A stretch of DNA of 64,000 nt from Bradyrhizobium ottawaense (GTDB taxonomy: Bacteria > Pseudomonadota > Alphaproteobacteria > Rhizobiales > Xanthobacteraceae): the NCBI RefSeq assembly GCF_900099825.1, contig NZ_LT629693.1, positions 6,707,001-6,771,000 on the forward strand, written 5' to 3'. The notes under the pieces are model-generated. The model was not told where the DNA came from. It made no database searches and worked only from the letters and a program-made list of their open reading frames with translations. Positions 28,168 through 36,451 of this stretch are shown here, in pieces. The first letter of the stretch is position 1, and every line of letters starts with the position of its first letter. A program made the position numbers and the translations under genes.

Positions 28168-28833
28168 CTAGACCGCCACGAGCTGCGCCGCCGGGCCAGC
28201 GGCCCGTTTCGGCTTCCTCGCCTTGGAAGGTCCGAACAGGTTGCCGGCGGCAAGGCCTGCGGTGTCGGCAACGCCGGGATCGCGGGTCACCATGGCGGCG
28301 ACAATGGCGCCGTCGATCAACAGCGCGAGTTGATGCGCCAGCATTTGCGGCTCGCCCGCGCCCATTTCACCGGCGAGTTTCTCGATATGTGCGAGCACGA
28401 CCTTCTTGTGCTTCAGCGCGATGGCGCGGAACTGCTTGGCGTCCTTGTCATGCTCGCCGACGGCGTTGATGAAGGGGCAGCCGTAGAAACGCTCTTCGGC
28501 GAACCATTGCTTCAATGCTGGAAAGATCCGCGTCAGCTTCGCCTGCGCGTCGCCGCCGCCGGTTTCGATCGATGTGATGAACCATTCGCGCCACTGCTTG
28601 CCCTCGCTTTCCAGCACGGCATGCACCAGGTTGGTCTTCGATCCGAACAATTTGTAGAGCGTGGTCTTCGCGGTGCCGGCTTCGTTGATGATGGCATCGA
28701 TGCCGGTGGCGTTGATTCCGTATCGGCAGAACAGCCGCGTCGCCGCGTTGAGCAGGCGTCCGCGCGCGGATTCCTCGTCGCCTGCGCCATGCGCTGCCGC
28801 GACCGGTTTCTTCTTCGGAACTGATTTGCCCAT
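28168..28833 (-). CDS. TetR-family transcriptional regulator
   Basis: A 221-residue TetR/AcrR repressor. The N-terminal helix-turn-helix reads RLLNAATRLFCRYGINATGI then DAIINEAGTAKTTLYKLFGS. The ligand domain has FYGCPFINAVGEHDKDAKQF, as in the TetR group with C-terminal TetR_C_ regulators often next to OsmC or stress genes. A basic tail (KARKPKRAAGP) ends the protein. It is divergent from the osmC-led cluster, with 226 bases between, and so is a candidate regulator of that cluster; this is inference from position. Confidence 0.85.
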   Translation of the reverse strand: MGKSVPKKKPVAAAHGAGDEESARGRLLNAATRLFCRYGINATGIDAIINEAGTAKTTLYKLFGSKTNLVHAVLESEGKQWREWFITSIETGGGDAQAKLTRIFPALKQWFAEERFYGCPFINAVGEHDKDAKQFRAIALKHKKVVLAHIEKLAGEMGAGEPQMLAHQLALLIDGAIVAAMVTRDPGVADTAGLAAGNLFGPSKARKPKRAAGPAAQLVAV

Positions 28834-29002
28834 GCGCGCCAGTTAATCGAACCGCGGCGCAATCATCAAGCTGCATCTTTGCGCTCAAATTAATCGCGCT
28901 GCCGCGGCAATTGCATCGCGCTTGTGCAACGCGGCGCTGACCGATTTCGAGGCAGAGACAGCTAAGCGGCGAGAGAAGTTCGGCTTTTGGCAAAGCTCGC
29001 GT

Positions 29003-29019
29003 CTGGCACGCTTCGTGCA
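29003..29019 (+). promoter_or_regulatory. Sigma-54 (RpoN) promoter of the osmC-cynS cluster
   Basis: The sequence CTGGCACGCTTCGTGCA matches YTGGCACG-N4-TTGCW at all but one fixed position. GG at 29005-29006 and GC at 29017-29018 are separated by exactly 10 bases, as -24/-12 promoters require. Transcription would start near 29030, leaving a 30-base leader with GGGAGAG at 29051 before osmC. Such promoters need an enhancer-binding protein (NtrC, SfnR or similar); its gene is not in the window. Confidence 0.7.
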
Positions 29020-29059
29020 GGAAACAGACCGTTCGGTATCCTACCCCCTAGGGAGAGAA

Positions 29060-29605
29060 ATGATGACCGCGGTCGCACAAAAAACAGTACTCACAGGCTG
29101 CCTGGCTCCGATCGACAAGAACGGGCTGGAACAGCTGATTGCCAACGGCAAGGCCAATCCGAAGGTCATCAAGACCTTGAAGTGCAAGACGGTGGCGGAA
29201 GGCAAGTTCCGTCACGCCAACTACATCCGCAACCTCGCGCCCTATATCGTCGACGAACCGCCGGGCCTGCTCGGCGACGACACCGCGCCCAATCCGTCGG
29301 AAGCCTCGCTCGCGGCACTCGGTTCCTGCCTCGCGGTCGGCCTTCACGCCAATGCCGTTCACCGCGGCTGGATCGTCAACAAGCTCGAACTCGAGCTCGA
29401 AGGCGACCTCAACATCACAGCGGTCTGGGGCACCGGCGACGTCAGCGAGAAGCCGGTCGGCTTCACCGACGTCCGCGTCAAGGTCGACATGGAATGCGAG
29501 GGCGTTCCGAAAGCCGAGATCGATGCGCTGGTGGATCACGTCAAGAAGTGGTCGCCGGTCGCCAACACCTTTACCCGCCCGGTCAATCTCGAAGTCAGCG
29601 CTTAA
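29060..29605 (+). CDS. OsmC-family protein
   Basis: A 181-residue OsmC-like protein. The ATG pair at 29060/29063 follows GGGAGAG. The conserved reactive cysteine is in ASLAALGSCLAVGLHANA, and a second cysteine, in KTLKCKTVAEG, lies upstream. OsmC/Ohr proteins reduce organic hydroperoxides or bind sulfur species with a cysteine pair. The spacing here fits the OsmC-like rather than the Ohr branch. First gene of the sigma-54-led cluster, 36 bases before the flavoprotein gene. Confidence 0.85.
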   Translation: MMTAVAQKTVLTGCLAPIDKNGLEQLIANGKANPKVIKTLKCKTVAEGKFRHANYIRNLAPYIVDEPPGLLGDDTAPNPSEASLAALGSCLAVGLHANAVHRGWIVNKLELELEGDLNITAVWGTGDVSEKPVGFTDVRVKVDMECEGVPKAEIDALVDHVKKWSPVANTFTRPVNLEVSA

Positions 29606-29641
29606 GCAGCCACGACAGCCAAACGGGGTGCGGAGGGTTTC

Positions 29642-30766
29642 ATGGGTTCATTGGCGGTATCCAGGCTCGCGGTTGACGACGTCCTGCCATCGGCATCGAT
29701 CGCCGATCAGGTCGCCGTCATCGCGCGCAAGAACCTCGCACCCCAGGCGGTGGCGATCGACGAAGGCACAGTTTATCCCGACGAGTTGCTGCGGCGGCTT
29801 GGCGACGTCGGGGCTTGGGGCAGTCATCAGCCGGAGAATGGCGCAGCCGACCTGCGCTGCGCCATTCAGTCGATCGCAGCACTCGGCGAAGTCTGCGGCG
29901 CCACCGCCTTCATGGCGTGGTGCCAGAACACGCTGGTCTGGTACGCGTCCAACTCGGACAATCCCGCGCTCGTCGCCAAATTCGCGGAAAAATTTGCCTC
30001 GGGGCAAATTCTCGGCGGTACCGGTCTCTCCAATCCGATGAAGAGCTTCTTCGGCATCGAGAAGCTCAAACTGAAGGGACGCAAGGTCGAGGGCGGTTAT
30101 GTCGTCAAGGGCGCGCTGCCCTGGGTCTCCAATCTCGGTCCCGACCATTATTTCGGCACCATCTTCGAACGCGAGGATGAGCCGGGCAGCATCGTGATGT
30201 TCCTGGCCGATTGCTCCAATCCCGGGATCACCCTGCAGCCGTGCAAACCGTTTCTCGCCATGGACGGCACCGGCACCTATGGCGTGCAGTTCCGCGACGT
30301 CTTCGTGCCGGATGAACTGATCCTAGCCGAAACCGCACGTCCGTTCGTCAAGAAGATCCGCGCCGGCTTCATCCTGCTGCAGGCCGGCATGGGGCTCGGC
30401 CTGATCAAGGATTGCATCCAGATCATGGACGAGGTCGACGCGCCGCTCGGCCACGTCAACCGCTATCTGCCGCAACAGCCGGTGCAGTTTCGCGAGCTGC
30501 ATGCCGAGTTCGAGAAGGAGACGATGGCGCTGGCGCGCGATCCCTACAATGCCGATGACAGCTACTGGCGCCGCGTCGTGGCGCTACGGCTTCGTCTCGG
30601 CGACGCCAGCGTCGCGGCCGCGCATGCGGCGATGCTCCATTGCGGCGCGCGCGGATATCTGAAGAGCCATCGCGCCCAGCGCCGGCTGCGCGAGGCCTAT
30701 TTCGTCGCCATCATCACCCCCGCCACCAAGCAGCTTCGCAAGATGCTGGCAGGCGATGAACACTAG
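29642..30766 (+). CDS. Acyl-CoA-dehydrogenase-like flavoprotein
   Basis: A 374-residue protein of the acyl-CoA dehydrogenase superfamily. It shows the three-domain pattern: an N-terminal helical part, a middle strand domain (GGTGLSNPMKSFFGIEKLKL then KGRKVEGGYVVKGALPWVSN) and a C-terminal helical bundle (RAGFILLQAGMGLGLIKDC). The middle domain's W-V-S-N resembles the FAD-binding region. The usual catalytic glutamate is not obvious, so it may belong to the SfnB/DszC-type flavin monooxygenase group used in organosulfur metabolism rather than fatty-acid oxidation. Its place between osmC and a rhodanese supports that idea. Confidence 0.75.
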   Translation: MGSLAVSRLAVDDVLPSASIADQVAVIARKNLAPQAVAIDEGTVYPDELLRRLGDVGAWGSHQPENGAADLRCAIQSIAALGEVCGATAFMAWCQNTLVWYASNSDNPALVAKFAEKFASGQILGGTGLSNPMKSFFGIEKLKLKGRKVEGGYVVKGALPWVSNLGPDHYFGTIFEREDEPGSIVMFLADCSNPGITLQPCKPFLAMDGTGTYGVQFRDVFVPDELILAETARPFVKKIRAGFILLQAGMGLGLIKDCIQIMDEVDAPLGHVNRYLPQQPVQFRELHAEFEKETMALARDPYNADDSYWRRVVALRLRLGDASVAAAHAAMLHCGARGYLKSHRAQRRLREAYFVAIITPATKQLRKMLAGDEH

Positions 30767-30818
30767 AGGATTTCGGATCGACCACCCACTAGCAACCACA
30801 AAACAGGAGAGGCCTGCC

Positions 30819-31697
30819 ATGACGGACGTGCTGATTTCTGCCGGTGAACTCGCCGAATTCTTGAAGAAGGAACCCTGTGTCGTCATCGACACCCGCAATC
30901 CCGATGCCTACGGCGCCGGACATCTCCCCAACGCCGTCAACGTCCACGAAATCTTCACCTACCTTGCGACCTCGACGCCGGAAGGCATGGCCGAACTGAA
31001 GACGAAGTTCGCCGATGCGTTCGGCGCCGCCGGATTGTCCGGCAAGGAAACCGCCGTCATCTACGAACAGTCGATGAATTCCGGCTTCGGTCAGTCCTGC
31101 CGCGGCTATTACCTCCTCACCATGCTCGGCTATGCCAAGATCAAGGTTCTGCATGGCGGCTACGACGCCTGGGCGGCTGCCGGACTGCCGGTGACGAAAG
31201 ACGTGCCGTCGCCGGTGAAGGCGTCGTTCTCGATCGTGCCTGTGGCAGGCGACATCCTGATCGATGCCAAGACCATGCTGGCCGCTGTCGGCAAGCCCGG
31301 CATCGCGCTGCTCGACGTGCGCGATATCGACGAATGGATCGGCGAAAGCTCCTCGCCCTACGGCAAGGATTTCTGCCCGCGTAAGGGACGCATCCCCGGC
31401 GCGGTTTGGCTCGAATGGTACCGCATGATGAAGCCGACCGCCGAAGGGCCGCGCTTCAAGTCCAAAAACGAGATCCTGGCGGAATGCGCCACCGTCGGGA
31501 TCACCCCGAACACGCCAGTCTATCTCTACTGCTTCAAGGGCGCGCGTGCCTCCAACACCTTCCTCGCTTTGAAGAACGCAGGGGTGAAGGACGTCCGGAT
31601 GTATTTTGGCTCCTGGAACGAGTGGTCGCGCGATCCGTCGCTGCCGATCGAGGAGGGCTTGCCAACGGATGCCCGGATAACAGGCAGGGCGGCATAA
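30819..31697 (+). CDS. Tandem rhodanese (sulfurtransferase)
   Basis: A 292-residue two-domain rhodanese from the ATG at 30819, behind AGGAGAGG. The first domain (VVIDTRNPDAYGAGHLPNAV) lacks a catalytic cysteine. The second (IALLDVRDIDEWIGE) carries the active cysteine C238 in the loop CFKGARAS. Rhodaneses move sulfane sulfur, classically from thiosulfate to cyanide to give thiocyanate. The loop differs from the CRxGxR of thiosulfate:cyanide enzymes, so the acceptor is uncertain. It lies between the flavoprotein and the importer genes. Confidence 0.85.
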   Translation: MTDVLISAGELAEFLKKEPCVVIDTRNPDAYGAGHLPNAVNVHEIFTYLATSTPEGMAELKTKFADAFGAAGLSGKETAVIYEQSMNSGFGQSCRGYYLLTMLGYAKIKVLHGGYDAWAAAGLPVTKDVPSPVKASFSIVPVAGDILIDAKTMLAAVGKPGIALLDVRDIDEWIGESSSPYGKDFCPRKGRIPGAVWLEWYRMMKPTAEGPRFKSKNEILAECATVGITPNTPVYLYCFKGARASNTFLALKNAGVKDVRMYFGSWNEWSRDPSLPIEEGLPTDARITGRAA

Positions 31698-31806
31698 AAC
31701 GTGCATGTTGCTTACGGCCCGGCCAGCAAAGGCCGGGCCGTGAATCAATGACCGGATCGCGGCGGAATGGGACTTCCGCCGCGCCGGTGTGACAAAGGGG
31801 CGCAGC

Positions 31807-33198
31807 ATGTCTACTTTCGATGATCCCTTCGATTCCGACCGCGCGCTTTCGCGGGCCGGCTGCATCTGCGGCCAGCATCGCTCCGCGGCCGAACATGAGC
31901 ATGCGACGCTGGCGCTGCGCTGCGAACCGGTGCCGACCGAGAGTGAGGAAAAACGCTACCAGGGCGTCGTGGCCTCCGCGGTGGTTCGCGCGATGTTTCC
32001 CAGGGATGCCGCGCGCCGCGCCTTTCTGAGATCGGTCGGCGCCTCGACCGCGCTGGCCGCGATCTCGCAATTCTTTCCGATCAAGGCCGCGACCGAAGCG
32101 TTCGCCGACGCCGGGGTGCCCGAGAAAAAGGATCTCAAGGTCGGGTTCATCCCGATCACCTGTGCGACGCCGATCATCATGGCGTCGCCGCTCGGCTTCT
32201 ATGCCAAGCAGGGCCTCAACGTCGAAGTCGTGAAGACCGCCGGCTGGGCCGTGATCCGCGACAAGACCATCAACAAGGAATACGACGCCGCGCACATGCT
32301 GGCGCCGATGCCGATCGCGATCTCGCTGGGACTCGGTGCGCAGCCGATCCCGTTCGCAGTGCCGGCGATCGAGAACATCAACGGGCAGGGCATTACGCTT
32401 GCCATGAAGCACAAGGACAAGCGCGATCCCAAGGACTGGAAGGGCATGAAGTTCGCCATTCCGTTCGACTATTCCATGCACAATTACCTGCTTCGCTACT
32501 ACCTCGCCGAACACGGCCTCGATCCCGACACCGACGTGCAGCTCCGCTCGGTGCCGCCGCCGGAAATGGTCGCCAATTTGCGTGCCGACAACATCGATGG
32601 CTTTCTGGCGCCCGACAACATCTGCCAGCGCGCGATCTATGACGGCGTCGGCTTTCTGCATATCCTGTCGAAGGAAATCTGGGACGGCCATCCCTGCTGC
32701 AGCTTTGCCGCGAGCAAGGAATTCATCACGGGATCGCCGAACAGTTTTGCGGCGCTGACACGCGCCATCGTCGACGCCACCGCCTATGCCTCGAAGGCCG
32801 AGAACCGCAAGCAGATCGCGGAGGCGATTGCGCCTGCCAATTATCTCAACGCCCCGGTCACGGTGCTGGAGCAGGTCCTCACTGGCACCTACGCCGATGG
32901 TCTCGGCGGTATCAAGACCGACGCCAAGCGCGTCGATTTCGATCCGTTCCCCTGGCAGTCGTTCGCGGTCTGGATGCTGACCCAGATGAAGCGCTGGGGC
33001 CAGATCAAGGGCGATGTCGATTACAAGCAGGTCGCCGAACAGGTCTATCTCGCCACCGACACCGGCAAGGTGATGACCGAGATGGGACTGACGCCGCCGT
33101 CGTCCTCGTACAAATCCTTCGCCGTGATGGGTAAGACGTTCGACCCGACCAAGCCGGACGATTATCTGGCGAGCTTCAAGATCAGGAAGGTGACGTGA
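31807..33198 (+). CDS. Nitrate/cyanate-type ABC transporter substrate-binding protein
   Basis: A 463-residue NrtA/CmpA-family binding protein. An unusual 60-residue cytosol-like N-terminus contains CICGQH, then a twin-arginine signal (ARRAFLRSVGASTALA). The binding domain starts DLKVGFIPITCATPIIMASP and contains GFLAPDNICQRAIYDGVGFL. NrtA relatives bind nitrate, nitrite, bicarbonate or cyanate. Cyanase downstream favours cyanate here. The ATG at 31807 follows AAAGGGGCGC. First of three importer genes. Confidence 0.85.
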   Translation: MSTFDDPFDSDRALSRAGCICGQHRSAAEHEHATLALRCEPVPTESEEKRYQGVVASAVVRAMFPRDAARRAFLRSVGASTALAAISQFFPIKAATEAFADAGVPEKKDLKVGFIPITCATPIIMASPLGFYAKQGLNVEVVKTAGWAVIRDKTINKEYDAAHMLAPMPIAISLGLGAQPIPFAVPAIENINGQGITLAMKHKDKRDPKDWKGMKFAIPFDYSMHNYLLRYYLAEHGLDPDTDVQLRSVPPPEMVANLRADNIDGFLAPDNICQRAIYDGVGFLHILSKEIWDGHPCCSFAASKEFITGSPNSFAALTRAIVDATAYASKAENRKQIAEAIAPANYLNAPVTVLEQVLTGTYADGLGGIKTDAKRVDFDPFPWQSFAVWMLTQMKRWGQIKGDVDYKQVAEQVYLATDTGKVMTEMGLTPPSSSYKSFAVMGKTFDPTKPDDYLASFKIRKVT

Positions 33199-33220
33199 GC
33201 GAGGTAACTGCTTCTGCTTT

Positions 33221-33354
33221 GCCTCTCCCCGCGTGCGGGGAGAGGTCGGATGGCGCGCGGCAGCGCGCGATCCGGGTGAGGGGGACTCTCCACGAGCGCA
33301 GTCTGCGGAAGCAGCCCCTCATCCCGACCTTCTCCCCGCAAGCGGGGAGAAGGA
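33221..33354. repeat. Dispersed repeat that supplies a ribosome site
   Basis: Begins cctctccccgcgtgcgggga and ends ttctccccgcaagcggggag; each end is a small hairpin, and the two ends also pair. Elements with this text are frequent between genes in Bradyrhizobium and relatives. The right end, GAGAAGGAG, is the ribosome site of the permease gene starting at 33356. Confidence 0.75.
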
Positions 33355-33355
33355 G

Positions 33356-34195
33356 ATGACCTTCTCTCTCCGCTTTCGCGCCGCCGTGGTTTCGATCGCG
33401 CTGTTCGCAGCGTTCCTCGGCATCTGGCACCTCGCCACGCGCTCGACGTCGGCTGTTGCCACCATGACGCCGGAATACGCCAAGCTGATGGGGCTGACGG
33501 CAACGCAGGGCAAGTCGGCGATGCCGGGTCCGCTCGATGTCGGCGCCAAATTGTGGGAGCACCTCAAGCGGCCGTTTTACGACAATGGCCCGAACGACAA
33601 GGGCCTCGGTATCCAGCTCGGCTATTCGATCGCGCGTGTCGGCCTCGGCTATCTGCTGGCGGTGATCGTCGCGATCCCGCTCGGCTTCCTGATCGGCATG
33701 TCGCCCTTGATCAACAAGGCGCTCGATCCGTTCATCCAGGTGCTGAAACCGATCTCGCCGCTGGCCTGGATGCCGCTCGCGCTCTACACCATCAAGGATT
33801 CCAGCATCTCCGCGATTTTTGTCATCTTCATCTGCTCAGTGTGGCCGATGCTGCTCAACACCGCCTTTGGGGTCGCCGCGGTGCGCAAGGAATGGATCAA
33901 CGTCGCCCGCACGCTGGAGGTCGGCACCGTCAGGCGCGCCTTCACCGTGATCCTGCCGGCCGCGGCGACGACGATCCTGACCGGCATGCGCATCTCCATC
34001 GGGATCGCCTGGCTCGTGATCGTCGCGGCCGAGATGCTGGTCGGCGGCACCGGCATCGGCTACTTCGTCTGGAACGAGTGGAACAACCTCTCGATCACCA
34101 ACGTCATCATCGCCATCCTGCTGATCGGGGTCGTCGGCATGTTGCTCGACCAGGTGCTGGCGCGCTTCACGCGCCTGGTCACGTTTCCGGAATGA
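33356..34195 (+). CDS. Nitrate/cyanate-type ABC transporter permease
   Basis: A 279-residue inner-membrane permease of the NrtB/SsuC/TauC type. It begins MTFSLRFRAAVVSIALFAAF and has about six spans. The coupling loop EWINVARTLEVGTVRRAFTV (EAA motif) contacts the ATPase. The start at 33356 lies six bases after GAGAAGGAG; a longer frame from 33233 runs through the repeat and is rejected. It stops seven bases before the ATPase gene. Confidence 0.9.
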   Translation: MTFSLRFRAAVVSIALFAAFLGIWHLATRSTSAVATMTPEYAKLMGLTATQGKSAMPGPLDVGAKLWEHLKRPFYDNGPNDKGLGIQLGYSIARVGLGYLLAVIVAIPLGFLIGMSPLINKALDPFIQVLKPISPLAWMPLALYTIKDSSISAIFVIFICSVWPMLLNTAFGVAAVRKEWINVARTLEVGTVRRAFTVILPAAATTILTGMRISIGIAWLVIVAAEMLVGGTGIGYFVWNEWNNLSITNVIIAILLIGVVGMLLDQVLARFTRLVTFPE

Positions 34196-34202
34196 CCCTG
34201 AC

Positions 34203-35159
34203 ATGACCGACAAGTTCATTTCGATCGAAGGTATCGCGCGGCGCTATCCCGGCGTCGATGGGGCTACCACCACGATCTTCGAAAACCTGTGGCTGTCGAT
34301 GGGACGCGGCGAATTCGGCTGCGTGATCGGCCATTCCGGCTGCGGCAAGACCACGGTGCTGAACATTCTGGCCGGCCTCGACCAACCGAGCGAAGGCACG
34401 GTCATTGTCGACGGGCAGGCGATCGAGGGCACCAGCCTCGACCGTGCCGTCATTTTCCAGAGCCATGCGCTGTTGCCGTGGCGCACGGTGCTCGGCAACG
34501 TCGCCTATGCCGTGACCTCGAAATGGCGCAACTGGGACCGCGCCAAAGTGAAGGCCCACGCGCAGACCTTTATCGACCTCGTGGGCCTGACCGGCTCGGA
34601 GCACAAGCGCCCATCCGAACTGTCGGGCGGCATGAAGCAGCGCGTCGGCATTGCGCGTGCGCTCTCGATCACGCCAAAAATCATGCTGATGGACGAGCCG
34701 TTCTCGGCGCTCGATGCGCTGACCCGCGGGACGCTGCAGGACGAGGTGCGGCGGATTTGTCTGGAGACCGGCCAGACCGCCTTCATGATCACCCACGATG
34801 TCGATGAAGCGATCTATCTCGCCGACAAGATCTTCCTCATGACCAATGGCCCCGGTGCCGTGCTGGCCGAGATCGTCGAAAATCCGCTGCCGAAGGACCG
34901 CGGCCGCATCGATCTGCACCGCCACCCCTATTACTACGCGCTGCGAAATCATATCGTCGATTTTCTGGTCAGCCGCAGCAAGACCTTTACCGCCACCGTG
35001 ACCAACCACGACCCCCGCAACGTGCCGACGGTGCGGCCTGGTCTGCCGGATCTGGCGATTGCGTCGGTAGGAGATGATTCAAGGCAGGCGTCATGGCCGG
35101 GCATAGCAGGCGCAGACTGCGTAAACTTGTCTGCGTCCCGGCCATCCACGTCTTCCTAG
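34203..35159 (+). CDS. Nitrate/cyanate-type ABC transporter ATPase
   Basis: A 318-residue ATPase. Walker A is GHSGCGKTT, the signature is LSGGMKQR, Walker B is IMLMDEP, and the H-loop is MITHDVDEA. It energises import by the permease at 33356. The last 25 or so residues (DDSRQASWPGIAGADCVNLS...) are encoded by the intergenic repeat at 35090-35215 rather than by family sequence, so the gene has read into the repeat after losing its own stop. Homologues usually end near the VRPGLPDLAIA region. Confidence 0.92.
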   Translation: MTDKFISIEGIARRYPGVDGATTTIFENLWLSMGRGEFGCVIGHSGCGKTTVLNILAGLDQPSEGTVIVDGQAIEGTSLDRAVIFQSHALLPWRTVLGNVAYAVTSKWRNWDRAKVKAHAQTFIDLVGLTGSEHKRPSELSGGMKQRVGIARALSITPKIMLMDEPFSALDALTRGTLQDEVRRICLETGQTAFMITHDVDEAIYLADKIFLMTNGPGAVLAEIVENPLPKDRGRIDLHRHPYYYALRNHIVDFLVSRSKTFTATVTNHDPRNVPTVRPGLPDLAIASVGDDSRQASWPGIAGADCVNLSASRPSTSS

Positions 35160-35215
35160 ACTGAACAAGAAAAGACGTGGATGCCCGGGACAAGCCCGGG
35201 CATGACGGGTGCCAA
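35090..35215. repeat. Dispersed palindromic repeat invading a gene end
   Basis: Starts tcatggccgggcatagc and ends gcccgggcatgacggg, with inner pairs acgtctt/aagacgt and cagactgcgtaaa/tttgtctgcg-like arms. It is of the same type as the element after recA. Its left part is translated as the tail of the ATPase; cyanase starts 12 bases after its right end. Confidence 0.7.
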
Positions 35216-35226
35216 GGAGACGACAC

Positions 35227-35715
35227 ATGAAACGCGAAGACCTCACTGAAAAGCTGCTCGACATCAAGCGCGAGAAGGGCTGGAGCTGGAAGCACATCTG
35301 CGAAAAGATCGGCGGCTATTCCGAGGTGCTGATAACAGGCGCCATTCTCGGCCAGATGAAATTGACAAAACCGCAGGCCGCCAATGCGGGTGAATTGTTC
35401 GGGCTGTCGAAATCCGAGACCGCGATGCTGAACGAGGTGCCGATGCGCGGCACCGGCACGCCGATGCCGCCGACCGATCCCTTGATCTACCGCTTCTACG
35501 AAATGGTGATGGTCAACGGCCCGGCCTGGAAGGCGCTGATCGAGGAGGAATTCGGCGACGGCATCATGTCGGCGATCGATTTCGACATGGTGATGGAGCG
35601 CGTCGCCAATCCGAAGGGCGACCGGGTCAAGATCTCGATGTCCGGAAAATTCCTGCCGTACAAGTATTACGGCGCCAGCGGCAACGTGCCGGAATACGGG
35701 TTCAAGGAGGAGTAG
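35227..35715 (+). CDS. cynS: Cyanate hydratase (cyanase)
   Basis: A 162-residue cyanase. The catalytic triad of E. coli CynS (R96, E99, S122) is present at R89, E92 (YRFYEMV) and S115 (GIMSAIDF), all shifted by seven. The N-terminal helix-turn-helix-like domain is complete (MKREDLTEKLLDIKREKGWS). The enzyme converts cyanate and bicarbonate to carbamate and CO2, releasing ammonia. The ATG at 35227 follows CCAAGGAGACGAC. It closes the importer gene cluster. Confidence 0.97.
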   Translation: MKREDLTEKLLDIKREKGWSWKHICEKIGGYSEVLITGAILGQMKLTKPQAANAGELFGLSKSETAMLNEVPMRGTGTPMPPTDPLIYRFYEMVMVNGPAWKALIEEEFGDGIMSAIDFDMVMERVANPKGDRVKISMSGKFLPYKYYGASGNVPEYGFKEE

Positions 35716-35720
35716 CGGTC

Positions 35721-35807
35721 ACGTCATTCCGGGGCGCGTCGCAGACGCGAACCCGGAATCTCGAGATTCCGGGTTCGCGCTTCGCACGCCCCGGAATGAC
35801 GACAGGC
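35721..35807. repeat. Dispersed palindromic repeat
   Basis: An almost perfect long hairpin: cgtcattccggggcgcgtcg at one end, cgccccggaatgacgacagg at the other, and cccggaatctcgagattccggg in the middle. Sits between the convergent cynS and ATPase-inhibitor genes and could end transcription from both sides. Confidence 0.75.
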
Positions 35808-35808
35808 C

Positions 35809-36132
35809 TTACGTCCCCGCCTTCACCTGCGTGACCGCGAGTGCCATCAGCTCGTCCATCTTGACGCGGATCTGCTGCTCGCTGAGGGCGACGCCCTTGG
35901 CCGTGATATCGCCCATCACCTTGCTGAGCACGTCGCCGTCGCCGGCTTCCTCGAAATCGGCGGCAACCACTTCCTTGGCGTAGGCGGTGGCGGCATCGCC
36001 GGTAATTCCGAGCTTTTCAGCCACCCATTGCCCGAGCAGCTTGTTGCGGCGCGCCTCGGCCTTGAATTTCAGCTCCTCGTCGAGGGCGAACTTCTTCTCG
36101 AAGCCTTCCTCGCGCTTGTCGAAAGTGGTCAT
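35809..36132 (-). CDS. ATPase inhibitor zeta subunit (DUF1476)
   Basis: A 107-residue protein beginning MTTFDKREEGFEKKFALDEE, the characteristic start of the alphaproteobacterial zeta subunit, which inserts its N-terminal helix into F1 and blocks ATP hydrolysis. The remaining four-helix part (LKFKAEARRNKLLGQWVAEK, then LGITGDAATAYAKEVVAADF) is full length. The start at 36132 matches the family; the frame to 36195 is not part of it. Confidence 0.9.
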   Translation of the reverse strand: MTTFDKREEGFEKKFALDEELKFKAEARRNKLLGQWVAEKLGITGDAATAYAKEVVAADFEEAGDGDVLSKVMGDITAKGVALSEQQIRVKMDELMALAVTQVKAGT

Positions 36133-36451
36133 TTCTGTGGTTCCAATCCCGGCAAATGGTAAACGCGGTCGCATTGCGGCGGTCCGCTCGCACACCTAGA
36201 TAGAGGCGGCGAATCGGCAAAACAACGAGCCGTTAAGCCGCAGGGCAACCGGTATAAGTTGGGCCCAACCGGGCCGGATCGATTGTGCTGGATAGGCCAA
36301 TCAGGTAGGTTGCCCCCAGGTCAGGTTCTTGTTCTGTTTCCAGTGCTTGTATTCGAGTTCCCGGCCTTCACGGCAGCTCCGTCGTGGTCGTAACCCTTGT
36401 CATCCGGAGCACACCAAATTCATGGATTTCAACAAAACACGGTACATCCCA

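Noticed and set aside
33221-33354. Palindromic repeats considered as CRISPR
   Set aside because: Each is a single imperfect palindrome at one site; there is no array of identical repeats with equal-length spacers anywhere in the window.
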